Shown here one piece after another: positions 15,171 through 24,322 of a stretch of DNA of 64,000 nucleotides; position 1 is the first letter of the stretch, and each line of letters begins with the position of its first letter. Source of the DNA: Actinomadura mexicana (lineage in GTDB: Bacteria > Actinomycetota > Actinomycetes > Streptosporangiales > Streptosporangiaceae); assembly GCF_900188105.1 (NCBI RefSeq), contig NZ_FZNP01000002.1, positions 1-64,000 of the forward strand, written 5' to 3'. The position numbers and the translations under genes were made by a program. Below the pieces are notes generated by a model. The model saw only the letters and a program-made list of their open reading frames with translations, was not told the origin of the DNA and did not search any database.

Positions 15171-16658
15171 ATGACCACGGCAGGCACCGCACCGCCCGTC
15201 CAGAAGGCACCCATCGATCCGCACCTGCGCAATCTCGCGGTCGTCGTGGTGCTCGGCGCGATCATGACGGTCCTCGACAGCACGATCGTCAACGTCGCGA
15301 TCACCGCGCTGGGCCGGGACTTCGGCACCTCGCTCTCGACCATCCAGTGGGTCGTGACCGGCTACACCCTCGCCCTCTCGATGGCGATCCCGCTGACCGC
15401 GTGGTCGGTGCGGCGGTTCGGGGCCCGGACGATGTGGCTCGTCTCGCTCGGCCTGTTCATCGGCGGATCGCTGCTGTGCGGGCTCGCCTGGTCGGTGCCC
15501 TCGCTGATCGCGTTCCGCGTCCTGCAAGGGTTCGGCGGCGGCATGCTGATGCCCGTCGGGCAGACGATGCTCGTCCGGGAGGCCGGGCCGGACCGGATGG
15601 GACGCGTGATGAGCATCGTCTCTGTGCCCGCGATGCTGGCCCCGGTCCTGGGCCCGCTGCTCGGCGGCGTGATCGTCGACAACCTGAGCTGGCGGTGGAT
15701 GTTCTTCGTGAACGTCCCCTTCTGCGCGCTGGCGCTGCTCGCCGCCCTGCGGATGCTGCCGCGCGACGGTGACCGCAGCACGGACGCCCGGCTGGACGTC
15801 ATCGGCATGCTGCTCCTGTCCCCCGGGCTTGCGGCCCTGGTGTACGCGCTTTCGGAGGCCGGCAACGGGAGGCATCTGACCAGCGGCCGCTTCCTCATCA
15901 CCGCGATCGCCGGCGGGGTCCTCGTCGCGGCGTTCGCGGCGCACGCGTTCCGCAGGGGCGACGGTGCCCTCATCGACCTGCGCCGCCTCAGCACCCGGGC
16001 CTTCACCGCCTCGACCGGCGGGTTCTTCCTCTACAGCGCCGCGATGTTCGGCCTGATGATCCTCGTTCCGTTGTTCGCGGGGATCGTCCGCGGGGAGTCG
16101 GCCCTGGACGCGGGCTGGCTGCTGGCCCCGATGGGGCTCGGAGCGATGGCGACCATGTCGGTGTCGGGACGGATCGGTGACCGCTTCGGCGGACGGTGGC
16201 TCGTGGTCGGCGGCATCCTCTGCGTGCTCGCCGGAACCGTGGCCCTCACCACCCTCTCCCCCGACACCGGGCGCGCCACGATCATGGGCGCGATGCTGGT
16301 CGTCGGGCTCGGCCACGGCATGATCGCGCCGCCCCTGATGGCGATGGCCTACCAGGGCCTCCCCCGCGAAGCGGTGCCGGCCGCGACCACCGGCGCGAAC
16401 ATTTTGGTCCGCATCGGCAGCTCGTTCGGCACGGCGGTGACGGCGGTCGTCCTGCAGATCGGGATCCGCAACGAGATTCCCGGCGCATCCGGCAGCCTGG
16501 ACGAGGCCGCCGCACACCGCACGACGGATACGCCGTCCCTTCTGGCGCACGCCTTCACCGACACCTTCTGGTGGACGGCCGTGTTCCTGGTGGCGGCCCT
16601 GGTCCCCGTCCTGGCCGTCCCACGCAAACCGAAACGGACCCCGCTCACCCCCGCCTGA
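15171..16658 (+). CDS. MFS multidrug exporter, DHA2 (EmrB/QacA) type
   Basis: This encodes 495 residues with about 14 hydrophobic segments. The early motif LDSTIVNVAITALGRDF and GRxxxG-like loops (RRFGARTMW) are typical of DHA2 drug:proton antiporters. The ATG follows ggagg. Regulation is presumably by the divergent TetR protein through the palindromic operators in the promoter. The substrate is unknown. Confidence 0.9.
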   Translation: MTTAGTAPPVQKAPIDPHLRNLAVVVVLGAIMTVLDSTIVNVAITALGRDFGTSLSTIQWVVTGYTLALSMAIPLTAWSVRRFGARTMWLVSLGLFIGGSLLCGLAWSVPSLIAFRVLQGFGGGMLMPVGQTMLVREAGPDRMGRVMSIVSVPAMLAPVLGPLLGGVIVDNLSWRWMFFVNVPFCALALLAALRMLPRDGDRSTDARLDVIGMLLLSPGLAALVYALSEAGNGRHLTSGRFLITAIAGGVLVAAFAAHAFRRGDGALIDLRRLSTRAFTASTGGFFLYSAAMFGLMILVPLFAGIVRGESALDAGWLLAPMGLGAMATMSVSGRIGDRFGGRWLVVGGILCVLAGTVALTTLSPDTGRATIMGAMLVVGLGHGMIAPPLMAMAYQGLPREAVPAATTGANILVRIGSSFGTAVTAVVLQIGIRNEIPGASGSLDEAAAHRTTDTPSLLAHAFTDTFWWTAVFLVAALVPVLAVPRKPKRTPLTPA

Positions 16659-16939
16659 CCGGGCTCGGCCGGTCTCGTCGCATAGGAGAGAGACCGCTGG
16701 TTTCGGGGAGTGGTCGGTGGCGGCGGTGCGCCACTCGGGTCCGGGCTGATCCGGGTTCGGCTGGTCCAGCCCGGTCTTGGGCGGGCTCGGCTGGTTCGGC
16801 TCTGGGGCATACGGATCGAGATGATCCGAATCGGCGCGGCTTCGAGCCTGTAGCGGGCGGTTGGTTGGTAGCGGGCGGTTGGTTGGTAGCGGGCGGTTGG
16901 TTGGTGGCGGCGCGGGCTGGGGGTGCATGGGGTCCTTGG
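16659..16939. other. Intergenic stretch without a gene
   Basis: It lies between the convergent MFS gene and the ABC permease gene. Apart from a small cggat/atccg hairpin near 16813 and the 18-bp tandem repeat listed separately, nothing is seen. Long ORFs across it are frame shadows. Confidence 0.5.
16851..16904. repeat. Three tandem copies of an 18-bp unit
   Basis: The unit tagcgggcggttggttgg is repeated three times without change in the convergent intergenic region. It is a minisatellite likely to vary in copy number between strains. Confidence 0.9.
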
Positions 16940-18193
16940 TTAGTCGTGGCGTAGGGCGTCTATGGGGCGGAGCTTGGCGGCGCGGTTGGCGGGGTAGCTG
17001 CCGAAGAACAGGCCGATCGCCAGGGAGACGGCCAGGGCCAGGCCGATCGACGAGGGCACCAGGACGGGCTTGACGCCGGCGATGGTGAAGAGGCTGCCGA
17101 TGACGCCGGCGAGGACGCCGAGCAGGCCGCCGGTGAGGCTGAGGACGGTGGCCTCCGCGATGAACTGGCCGAGGATCGCGCCGCGCGGGGCCCCGATGGC
17201 CTTGCGGATGCCGATCTCGCGGGTCCGCTCGGTGACGGTGACCAGCATGATGTTGGTGATGCCGATGCCGCCGACCAGGAGGCTGATCGCCGCGACGGCG
17301 CCGAGGAGGACGGTGAAGGTCCGGCTCGACTCGCTGACCGCCGACTGGACGCTCGCCTGGCTGGAGACCGTGAAGTCGGCGGCGCCCGACGAGGTCACGT
17401 CGTGCCGCTGGCCGATGATCTGGGTGACCTCGGCCTCGGCGGCGCCGACCGCGTCGCTGTCGGTGGCCTGGACGATGATCTGGTCGAGCGCACCGTAGCC
17501 GGTGAGGGTCTCCTGGACGGCCGGGAGCGGCGCGACGGCGATGCTGTCCGGGTCGGAGAAGGTGGACGAGGAGGAGCCCGTCGCCTTGAGGACGCCCGCG
17601 ACGGTGAAGCGGATCCCGCCCACGTCGATCTTCTTGCCGATCGGGTTCACGCGTCCGAACAGGTCGGACGCCGCCGTGCTGCCGAGCACGACCGTCTTGC
17701 GTGCGGCGGCGGCGTCCTCGGCGGTGAACGCCGTGCCGGACGCGAGGGTCTTGTTCGCCGCCGCGAAGTAGGACGGGGTCGTCCCGACGAACTGGCCGAT
17801 GGTCGCGCTCGTGCCCGCGTACCCAGCGGTGACGGACTGGCTGGTCACGACGGGGGACGCGGTCCTGACCGACGGGGCCTGGCCGGCGGCGGTGAGGGCT
17901 TCGGCGTCCTCCGCGGTGAGGTCGCGGGCCTGGGTGCGCGGGCCCGAGGCCTGGTCGGCCGTCCCGAAGCCGCCCGGGCCGCCGCGGCCGGTGGTGGACG
18001 GCGTGACGGTGAGGGAGTCGGCGCCGAGGCGCTGGATGCTCTTCTTGATCTGTTCGGACGAGCCGTTGCCGACCGCGACGAGCAGGATGACGGCGCCGAC
18101 GCCGATCAGGATGCCCAGCGTGGTGAGGGAGCTGCGCAGCTTGTTGGCCGACAGTCCGCGGACGGCGAAGCGCAGGATCTCCAGGACGCTCAC
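16940..18193 (-). CDS. MacB/FtsX-type ABC exporter permease
   Basis: This encodes 417 residues from a GTG overlapping the ATPase stop by four bases. It has one N-terminal membrane helix (about 20-42), a large extracellular MacB_PCD-type domain (to about 280) and three C-terminal helices. Sequence around TERTREIGIRKAIGAPR is the conserved FtsX motif. It works with the ATPase and adaptor encoded upstream in the same operon as a MacAB-like system exporting drugs, peptides or lipids. Confidence 0.9.
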   Translation of the reverse strand: MSVLEILRFAVRGLSANKLRSSLTTLGILIGVGAVILLVAVGNGSSEQIKKSIQRLGADSLTVTPSTTGRGGPGGFGTADQASGPRTQARDLTAEDAEALTAAGQAPSVRTASPVVTSQSVTAGYAGTSATIGQFVGTTPSYFAAANKTLASGTAFTAEDAAAARKTVVLGSTAASDLFGRVNPIGKKIDVGGIRFTVAGVLKATGSSSSTFSDPDSIAVAPLPAVQETLTGYGALDQIIVQATDSDAVGAAEAEVTQIIGQRHDVTSSGAADFTVSSQASVQSAVSESSRTFTVLLGAVAAISLLVGGIGITNIMLVTVTERTREIGIRKAIGAPRGAILGQFIAEATVLSLTGGLLGVLAGVIGSLFTIAGVKPVLVPSSIGLALAVSLAIGLFFGSYPANRAAKLRPIDALRHD

Positions 18194-18984
18194 CCGGCCT
18201 CCTTCGGTGCCGGGGACGCGGCGTGCGGCCGGGCGGTGGGGAGATCGCGAAGGTCGGTGGGGCTCACCGTGCGACCCTCCCTGCGGGCGTCCTCGACGAC
18301 GCGGCCGTCCACGAGGCGGACGATCCGCTTGGCGTGCGCGGCGACGTCGTCCTCGTGGGTGATCACGACGATGGTGCGGCCGGTGCGGCTGAGCCGGTCG
18401 AAGACGCCGAGGACGTCGGCGGTGGAGGCGCTGTCGAGCGCGCCGGTCGGCTCGTCCGCGAGGAGCAGCGTCGGCGCGGTGACCAGGGCGCGGGCGACGG
18501 CGACGCGCTGCTGCTGGCCGCCCGACAGCTCGTTCGGCTCGTGCCGGGTGCGGTCGGCGAGACCCACCTCGCGCAGGGCGGCGAGGGCGCGCCGCCGCCG
18601 GTCGGCGCCCTTGAGCCCGCCGTAGGCGAGGGGCAGTTCCACGTTGGCCTGCGCGGTCATCCGCGGGATCAGGTTGAACGACTGGAAGACGAAGCCGATG
18701 CGGCGGTTGCGCAGGATCGCGAGGTGGCGCTCGCCGAGGCCGACGGCGTCGATGCCGTCGAGGAGGTAGCGGCCGGCGCTCGGCACGTCCAGGCAGCCGA
18801 TGATGTTCGTCAGCGTCGACTTGCCCGAGCCCGACGCGCCCATGATCGCCACATAGTCGCCGCGTTCCACGGTCAGCGAGACGCCCCGCAGGGCGTGGAC
18901 GGCCGTGTCGCCCGTCCCGTACACCTTGGTCACGCCGCGCACGTCGAGCACGGGCGGGACGCGGGCGGGCTCCGGCGCGGTCAT
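18190..18984 (-). CDS. MacB-like ABC transporter ATPase
   Basis: This encodes 264 residues. Walker A GASGSGKST is at residues 49-57, the Q-loop FVFQSFNL near 98-105, signature LSGGQQQRVAVARAL near 153-167, Walker B LLLADEPTGALD near 173-184 and the H-loop VITHED near 207. It belongs to the LolD/MacB group. Its ATG overlaps the adaptor stop and its stop overlaps the permease start, so the three genes are translationally coupled. Confidence 0.93.
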   Translation of the reverse strand: MTAPEPARVPPVLDVRGVTKVYGTGDTAVHALRGVSLTVERGDYVAIMGASGSGKSTLTNIIGCLDVPSAGRYLLDGIDAVGLGERHLAILRNRRIGFVFQSFNLIPRMTAQANVELPLAYGGLKGADRRRRALAALREVGLADRTRHEPNELSGGQQQRVAVARALVTAPTLLLADEPTGALDSASTADVLGVFDRLSRTGRTIVVITHEDDVAAHAKRIVRLVDGRVVEDARREGRTVSPTDLRDLPTARPHAASPAPKEAG

Positions 18985-20141
18985 CGACGGCCTCCGCCGC
19001 CCGGCGCTCCGCCGCCCGGGGCGCCGCCGAGCCCCGGTCCGCCGCCGCCGGGGAAGCCGCGCTGGTTGGTGTTCCCGCTGCCGGACGTCGAGGTCACGGC
19101 GACCTGGTCGCCCTCGTTCAGCCCCGAGCTGATCTCGGTTCCCTGGTCTCCCCTGACGCCGATCTCGACCGTGGTGGGGACCTGCCTGCCGTTGCGCACG
19201 ACCGTGACCGTGCTCTGCCCGCCGGCCGTCCTGACCGCGGCGCTCGGCACGTAGAGGACGTTCTCCGCCCGCGCAACGGTGATCTCCACCGTGGCCGTCT
19301 GGCCCAGCCGGACCCCGGACGGGACGTCTCCCAGCGCGATCGTGGCCGGGAACCTCACGACGTTGTCGGTGGTCGCCGGCGCCGCGCCGATCGCGGTGAT
19401 CTTGCCGGTGGCGGTCCTGCCGGTGAGCGCGTCGAACGTGACCGCGGCGGCCTGGCCCGTCTTCAGCCTGGTGGTGTCGGCCTCGGTGAACTCGCCCTCG
19501 ACCTGGAGGTGCGCGGTGTCGGCGAGTTCGACGAAGCCCGAGCCCGACGACGTGGACGAGGTGGAGGACGAGGTCGGCGAGGAGGACCCGCCGCCCGACC
19601 CGGAACCCGAACCCGAACCCGAACCCGAGGAAGACGAGGACGAACCGCTCGAACCGCCGCCCACCGTTCCGTTGACGGCGGTCACCGTCCCGGCGAACGG
19701 GGCCTTCAGGACGGTCCCCTCGTACGCCCGCAACGCGGAGTTGTAGGAGTTCTTCGCCTGGACGTAGCCGGCGTACCCCTTCTCGGACGAGGTGTCGCCG
19801 CCGGCGGCGACGGCCAGGTTCGCCTTGGCGGCGTCGACGTTCTCGATCGCCTCGGTCTGGTCGAGGCGGGCCAGGACGTCGCCCGCCCGCACCTTCTGCC
19901 CCGCCTTGACGTAGATCTTCGCGACCGTCCCCGAGGCGCCGAAGGACAGCGAGCGGCTCCGGGCGCTCTCCACCGAGCCGGACGCCGACACCGACGAGAC
20001 CACCGTTCCGCGGGTGACGCGGGACAGGCGGGTGGAGGCGGCGGCGCCGTCGCCTCCGTCGCCGAGGGCGAGGTACGCGGTTCCGGCCCCGGCTACGAGC
20101 AGCACGCCCAGCGCGCCGTTGACCAGGAGTGTCCGATTCAT
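18981..20141 (-). CDS. HlyD/MacA-like efflux adaptor with Ser/Gly linker
   Basis: This encodes 386 residues. An N-terminal signal anchor is followed by a biotinyl-lipoyl-like half (VAKIYVKAGQKVRAGDVLARLDQ), a short helical section, the second lipoyl half (VLKAPFAGTVTAVNG) and beta-barrel domains. At about residues 160-200 a low-complexity Ser/Gly stretch interrupts the fold; at DNA level part of it is a run of gaaccc repeats near 19600-19630. The C-terminus is Gly-rich. In a Gram-positive cell the adaptor would bridge the permease and the cell wall. Confidence 0.88.
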   Translation of the reverse strand: MNRTLLVNGALGVLLVAGAGTAYLALGDGGDGAAASTRLSRVTRGTVVSSVSASGSVESARSRSLSFGASGTVAKIYVKAGQKVRAGDVLARLDQTEAIENVDAAKANLAVAAGGDTSSEKGYAGYVQAKNSYNSALRAYEGTVLKAPFAGTVTAVNGTVGGGSSGSSSSSSGSGSGSGSGSGGGSSSPTSSSTSSTSSGSGFVELADTAHLQVEGEFTEADTTRLKTGQAAAVTFDALTGRTATGKITAIGAAPATTDNVVRFPATIALGDVPSGVRLGQTATVEITVARAENVLYVPSAAVRTAGGQSTVTVVRNGRQVPTTVEIGVRGDQGTEISSGLNEGDQVAVTSTSGSGNTNQRGFPGGGGPGLGGAPGGGAPGGGGRR

Positions 20142-20233
20142 GCGGATGAGGCTCTTGAGGGCTCATGTGGCGTTCGTGAGTCACGGGTGAGAATTGGATG
20201 AAATAGGGTCCGGACCGGTGCGGTTGCCCAGGC

Positions 20234-20968
20234 ATGGGCACACCGCGGAAGACCAGCCTCCGGACCGAGGAGAGCGGCAAGCGCGTCAGGGCTTACCTCG
20301 GCGGCCATCTGGTGGCCGACTCGACACGTCCGTCTCTCGTCTGGGAGATCCCCTACTACCCGACCTACTACTTCCCCGAGGCGGACGTGCGGGCCGAACT
20401 CGTCGAGGACGGTCCGGGCACCCGTTCGCCCAGCAGGGGCGAAGCGACCGCCTACACGGTGAAGGTGGACGGCGCGCAGGCTCCGGGCGCCGCGCTCCTC
20501 TATACCGGGCTGCCCGGCTTCGTCCGGCTCGACTGGGATGCGATGGACGCCTGGTTCGAGGAGGACGAGGAGGTCTTCGTCCACCCCCGCGACCCGTACA
20601 CGCGCGTGGACGTGCTGGCGGCGTCGCGGCACGTCCGGGTCGAGGTGGACGGGGTGACGGTCGCGGAGTCGTCCAGCCCGCGGCTGCTGTTCGAGACGGG
20701 CCTGCCGGTGCGCTACTACCTACCGAAGCCGCATGTCCGTATGGACCTGCTCGAACACACCGACACCGCCACGCACTGCCCGTACAAGGGCACCGCGGAG
20801 TACTGGTCGGTGCGGGTGAACGGCACGCTGCACGAGGATCTGGCCTGGTCGTACCGGACGCCGCTGGACGAGAGCCGCAAGGTCGCCGGGCTGGTCTGCT
20901 TCTACAACGAGAAACTCGACATCTTCGTGGACGGGGTTCTGCAGGAGCGGCCGAAGACCAAGTTCTGA
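20234..20968 (+). CDS. Protein with two DUF427 domains
   Basis: This encodes 244 residues. Two DUF427-like beta-tent domains are seen: one around GKRVRAYLGGHLVADSTRPSLVWE and PYYPTYYFPEADV, one around HVRVEVDGVTVAESSSPRLLFE and PVRYYLPKPHVRMDLLE, ending in AEYWSVRVNG. The function of DUF427 is not established. It is divergent from the MacAB-like operon, with its own terminator downstream. Confidence 0.85.
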   Translation: MGTPRKTSLRTEESGKRVRAYLGGHLVADSTRPSLVWEIPYYPTYYFPEADVRAELVEDGPGTRSPSRGEATAYTVKVDGAQAPGAALLYTGLPGFVRLDWDAMDAWFEEDEEVFVHPRDPYTRVDVLAASRHVRVEVDGVTVAESSSPRLLFETGLPVRYYLPKPHVRMDLLEHTDTATHCPYKGTAEYWSVRVNGTLHEDLAWSYRTPLDESRKVAGLVCFYNEKLDIFVDGVLQERPKTKF

Positions 20969-21000
20969 GTACGGCCTCTCGTCGGCCGAGGACGGCCGCT

Positions 21001-21036
21001 CATCGGCCGGGCACGAAGAATCGTGCCCGGCCGATG
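21001..21036 (+). terminator. Terminator after the DUF427 gene
   Basis: A perfect 16-bp stem (catcggccgggcacga and its complement) closes on agaa, and is followed by attt and, 15 bases on, a run of five T. Confidence 0.85.
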
Positions 21037-21144
21037 ATTTCCCCACTGCTTTTTGTCAGCGGACATCACATCACCGGATGGAACATCATGCGATGGTGTG
21101 ATGCCTGTCGCTTTGATGGCCGAGGACTTGAATCCTCCGCGATT

Positions 21145-21174
21145 CCTACGCGACCGTAGGTTACGCGAGCGTAA
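21145..21174 (+). promoter_or_regulatory. Two tandem operator-like inverted repeats before the desaturase operon
   Basis: cctacgcgaccgtagg (21145-21160) is followed at once by ttacgcgagcgtaa (21161-21174). Both fit tacgcga(c/g)cgta. They lie 27 bases before the TTG start, in the promoter, as expected for a TetR-type fatty-acid-responsive repressor. Confidence 0.7.
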
Positions 21175-21200
21175 GTTAGCGCGCCCTCCGGGGAGGAACC

Positions 21201-22268
21201 TTGACCATCGCACAGCGCCGCCCACGCCGCTCCACCGCGGGGCGGCGGATCGCGTCGGCCGCCCGGCTTCTCACGACCCCGCTTCTGCCCGAGGACTACC
21301 TCGGCCTGGTCAACCCGCTGTGGTCCACGGCCGAGCCGCGCGGACGGATCGAGGCCGTCGAGCACGAGGCCCCGTCCACCGCGACCTTGGTGATCAGGCC
21401 GGGGCAGGCGTGGGACGGCCACCGCCCCGGCCAGTGGGTCAGGATCGGCGTGGACGTCGGCGGCGTCCGGCACTGGCGGACGTTCTCGCTGTCGTCGCCG
21501 CCGCGCCGGGACGGCCGCATCACGGTCACCGTCAAGGCCGCGCGCGACGGGTTCGTCTCGGCACACCTGGTCAACGAGGTCCGGCCCGGTGCGGTCGTTC
21601 GCCTGTCGCCGCCCGAGGGCGAGTTCACGCTGCCCTCGCCCGTCCCCCGCAAGCTGCTGTTCGTGACGGCCGGCAGCGGGATCACGCCGGTCATGGCGAT
21701 GCTGCGGCATCTCGGCGGCGCGTCCGACGCCGTGCTCGTCCACTCGGACCGGACGGCCGGGGACGTCATCTTCGGCGACGAGCTCCGCAGGATGCCGGGA
21801 GTACGGCTGCACGAGCGGCACACAGTCCCCGACGGCCGCCTGAAGCCGTCCGAAATACCCGACATCTGCCCTGACTGGGCGGAGCGCGAGGCGTGGGCGT
21901 GCGGGCCGGGCGGCATGCTCGACGACCTCGCCGCGCACTGGCGGGCCGCCGGCATCGAGGAGAGGCTGCGCGTCGAGCGCTTCCGCACCGTCCTTTCCGG
22001 CGGCGGGGGCGAGGGCGGGCGCGTCACGTTCACCAGGAGCGGCGTCACGGCCGACGCGGACGGGAGCACTCCCCTCCTGGTGGCGGGCGAGGACGCCGGG
22101 GCGCTACTGCCGAGCGGATGCCGGATGGGCATCTGCCGCGGCTGCGTCGGGCGGCTGGCGTCCGGCAAGGTCCGCGACCTGCGCACCGGCGAGGTGCACG
22201 GCGACGAGGGCGAGATCATCCAGACCTGCGTCTCGGCGGCCGCCGGGCCCGTGGAGATCGAACTGTGA
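21201..22268 (+). CDS. Ferredoxin-type oxidoreductase, desaturase electron donor
   Basis: This encodes 355 residues from a TTG preceded by ggggagg. Domains in order are an FAD-binding barrel (around PGQWVRIGVDVGG and RTFSLSSPP), NAD(P)-binding (FVTAGSGITPVMAML) and a C-terminal [2Fe-2S] domain with Cys in SGCRMGICRGCVG and QTC. The layout matches Rv3230c of Mycobacterium tuberculosis, which passes electrons to the desaturase DesA3. The desaturase gene follows after ten bases, supporting the same role here. Confidence 0.9.
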   Translation: MTIAQRRPRRSTAGRRIASAARLLTTPLLPEDYLGLVNPLWSTAEPRGRIEAVEHEAPSTATLVIRPGQAWDGHRPGQWVRIGVDVGGVRHWRTFSLSSPPRRDGRITVTVKAARDGFVSAHLVNEVRPGAVVRLSPPEGEFTLPSPVPRKLLFVTAGSGITPVMAMLRHLGGASDAVLVHSDRTAGDVIFGDELRRMPGVRLHERHTVPDGRLKPSEIPDICPDWAEREAWACGPGGMLDDLAAHWRAAGIEERLRVERFRTVLSGGGGEGGRVTFTRSGVTADADGSTPLLVAGEDAGALLPSGCRMGICRGCVGRLASGKVRDLRTGEVHGDEGEIIQTCVSAAAGPVEIEL

Positions 22269-22278
22269 GAGGAGCGGC

Positions 22279-23361
22279 ATGACCGACCATCTGACGGCCG
22301 AGGACTACGAGACGATCGCCGCCGAGCTGGACGCGCTGCGCGAGGAGATCATGTCCGGTCTCGGCGAGCACGACGCGTCCTACATCCGGCGGGTGATCCG
22401 CTGGCAGCGCGGACTGGAGATCGGCGGCCGGACGCTGCTGTTCGCCTCCGCGCTGCCGCCCGCCTGGATCGCCGGGACCGCGACGCTGGCCGTCGCGAAG
22501 ATCCTGGAGAACATGGAGATCGGGCACAACGTCATGCACGGCCAGTGGGACTGGATGCGCGACCCGAAGATCCATTCCACGACCTGGGAGTGGGACAACG
22601 TCTCGCCGGCCGAGCAGTGGAAGCACTCGCACAACTTCGTCCACCACACGTTCACGAACGTGCTCGGCAAGGACAACGACGTCGGCTACGGCATCCTGCG
22701 CGTCGCCCCCGAACAGCCGTGGTCCCCGGCGCACCTCCCGCAGCCGCTCTACAACCTGCTGCTGGCGATGTTCTTCGAGTACGGGGTGGCGCTGCACGAC
22801 CTGGAGATCGACAAGATCCGGCAGGGGACGGCCGACGAGGCGGTGACCAAGGAGAAGCTGCGCGCCATCGGCCGCAAGATCCGCCGCCAGTGGGGCAAGG
22901 ACTACCTGGCGTTCCCGCTGCTCAGCGGGCCGCAGTTCCTGTCCACGCTGGCCGCGAACGCCACCGCGAACGTGGTCCGCAACGTGTGGGCGCACATGAT
23001 CATCTTCTGCGGCCACTTCCCCGGCGACGTGGAGGTGTTCGAGGAGGAGCGGCTGGACGGCGAGACGAGGGGCGAGTGGTACGTCCGGCAGCTGTGCGGC
23101 TCGGCCAACATCACCGGCGGTGAGTTGTTCCATCTGATGACCGGCAACCTCAGCCATCAGATCGAGCACCACCTGTTTCCGGACATGCCGAGCAACCGGT
23201 ACGGCGAGATCGCCCCGCGCGTCCGCGCCCTGTGCGACAAGTACGACATCCCGTACCACACGGGCTCGCTGTCGAAGCAGGTCACGGGCACCTGGAAGAA
23301 GATCGTCCGCTATGCGCTGCCCGGCGGGAGGCCGCCCGCGGCGGAGCCGGAGGCCGGCTGA
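22279..23361 (+). CDS. Membrane fatty acid desaturase (DesA3-like)
   Basis: This encodes 360 residues. The three His clusters of membrane di-iron desaturases are visible: GHNVMHGQWDW, HSHNFVHHTFTN and HQIEHHLFPDMPSNR. Two hydrophobic regions flank the second cluster. It is probably an acyl-CoA delta-9 desaturase by homology to DesA3, forming an operon with its reductase. Tandem operators in front of the operon suggest control by lipid supply. Confidence 0.92.
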   Translation: MTDHLTAEDYETIAAELDALREEIMSGLGEHDASYIRRVIRWQRGLEIGGRTLLFASALPPAWIAGTATLAVAKILENMEIGHNVMHGQWDWMRDPKIHSTTWEWDNVSPAEQWKHSHNFVHHTFTNVLGKDNDVGYGILRVAPEQPWSPAHLPQPLYNLLLAMFFEYGVALHDLEIDKIRQGTADEAVTKEKLRAIGRKIRRQWGKDYLAFPLLSGPQFLSTLAANATANVVRNVWAHMIIFCGHFPGDVEVFEEERLDGETRGEWYVRQLCGSANITGGELFHLMTGNLSHQIEHHLFPDMPSNRYGEIAPRVRALCDKYDIPYHTGSLSKQVTGTWKKIVRYALPGGRPPAAEPEAG

Positions 23362-23363
23362 GA

Positions 23364-24191
23364 TCAGCCGAGGGCCTGGGCCACGGGGAGGTGGAGGCGG
23401 GACGGGTCGTTCGCGATGGGCGCGCCGTACTCCATGACCGTGGTGGTGAACGCGGGCTCCAGGCCGTGCCGCCGGGCCCAGTCGACCAATTCCGGATGCC
23501 GGTGGTCGATGTCCAGGCGGATCGGCCCCGCCGGAACGATCTCCTCGACGAGCGCGAGCGCGGTCTCGCCGTCCTCAGCGACGACGGGGCCGACGACGGC
23601 CCTGTCGTCGTTCCACCACACGCCCCCGAACCCCCTGAGGCCGGACTCGTCCCGGACGACATGGAACGTCTCGCAGAACGACGGCAGTCCGTCGACCAGC
23701 CGTGAACGGTCTGCGCCGAAGACCTCGGTGTCGAGCGCATGGACGGCGGGCATGTCCGCCGCCTCCACGGGGACGGAGGCGCCTCGCCTGGAAGGCCCCT
23801 TCCCCAGGCCCGTATACGTCGTGCAGAGCCCGACGGAGCGATATCCCAGTCGCTCGTACAGCGGGCGCCCATACTCGGTGGCCGTCAGGCAGAAGCTCTT
23901 CGTTTCGGTGTTGTCCATCACGTGCCGCATGATGCGGCCGCCCAGACCACGCCGTTCGTAGCGTTTCGCCACCAGCACCATGCTGATGGCGGCGATGTCC
24001 GCGCCGTACTGGGTCGACACCGCTGCCGCGGCGAGTTCACCCTCTCCGTCGTCGATGCCGTAGACGTCGCCGACCGAGAACAGGAACCGCCACTTGCGGT
24101 CTTCCCGCCCCCAGTCGCGGTCTTCGGCGAGCCGCTGGCAGGCGGCCAGGTCGTCGATCCCGAGCCGCCGTGCGGGCCTGTCCCCATCCAT
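23364..24191 (-). CDS. Two-domain GNAT acetyltransferase
   Basis: This encodes 275 residues. The first domain carries the acetyl-CoA loop as RYERRGLGGRIMRHV, followed by LCLT-type strands and YERLGYRSVG. The C-terminal part (VEAADMPAVHALDTEVFGADRSR onward) fits the GNAT-like domain often paired with it (acetyltransf_18). The substrate is unknown. It is convergent with the desaturase gene, two bases apart. Confidence 0.85.
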   Translation of the reverse strand: MDGDRPARRLGIDDLAACQRLAEDRDWGREDRKWRFLFSVGDVYGIDDGEGELAAAAVSTQYGADIAAISMVLVAKRYERRGLGGRIMRHVMDNTETKSFCLTATEYGRPLYERLGYRSVGLCTTYTGLGKGPSRRGASVPVEAADMPAVHALDTEVFGADRSRLVDGLPSFCETFHVVRDESGLRGFGGVWWNDDRAVVGPVVAEDGETALALVEEIVPAGPIRLDIDHRHPELVDWARRHGLEPAFTTTVMEYGAPIANDPSRLHLPVAQALG

Positions 24192-24322
24192 GGGACGGGA
24201 CGCTAGATCGCCCACCGCGGGCCGCACAACCCAATTACGCGGCATTACCCCACAGGTCATCGCCCTCACGACCTCCCCGGCGAGATCGTCTAGGTGCGGA
24301 TGACGACGACTTGAGGAGAACC

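Noticed and set aside
14346..16928. 860-codon leftward ORF over the MFS and TetR genes
   Set aside because: Low-complexity shadow; the real genes in this stretch show clear family motifs in other frames.
19590..19640. gaaccc microsatellite as a possible assembly error
   Set aside because: The frame is kept through the repeat and the adaptor continues normally on both sides, so it is accepted as real coding sequence.
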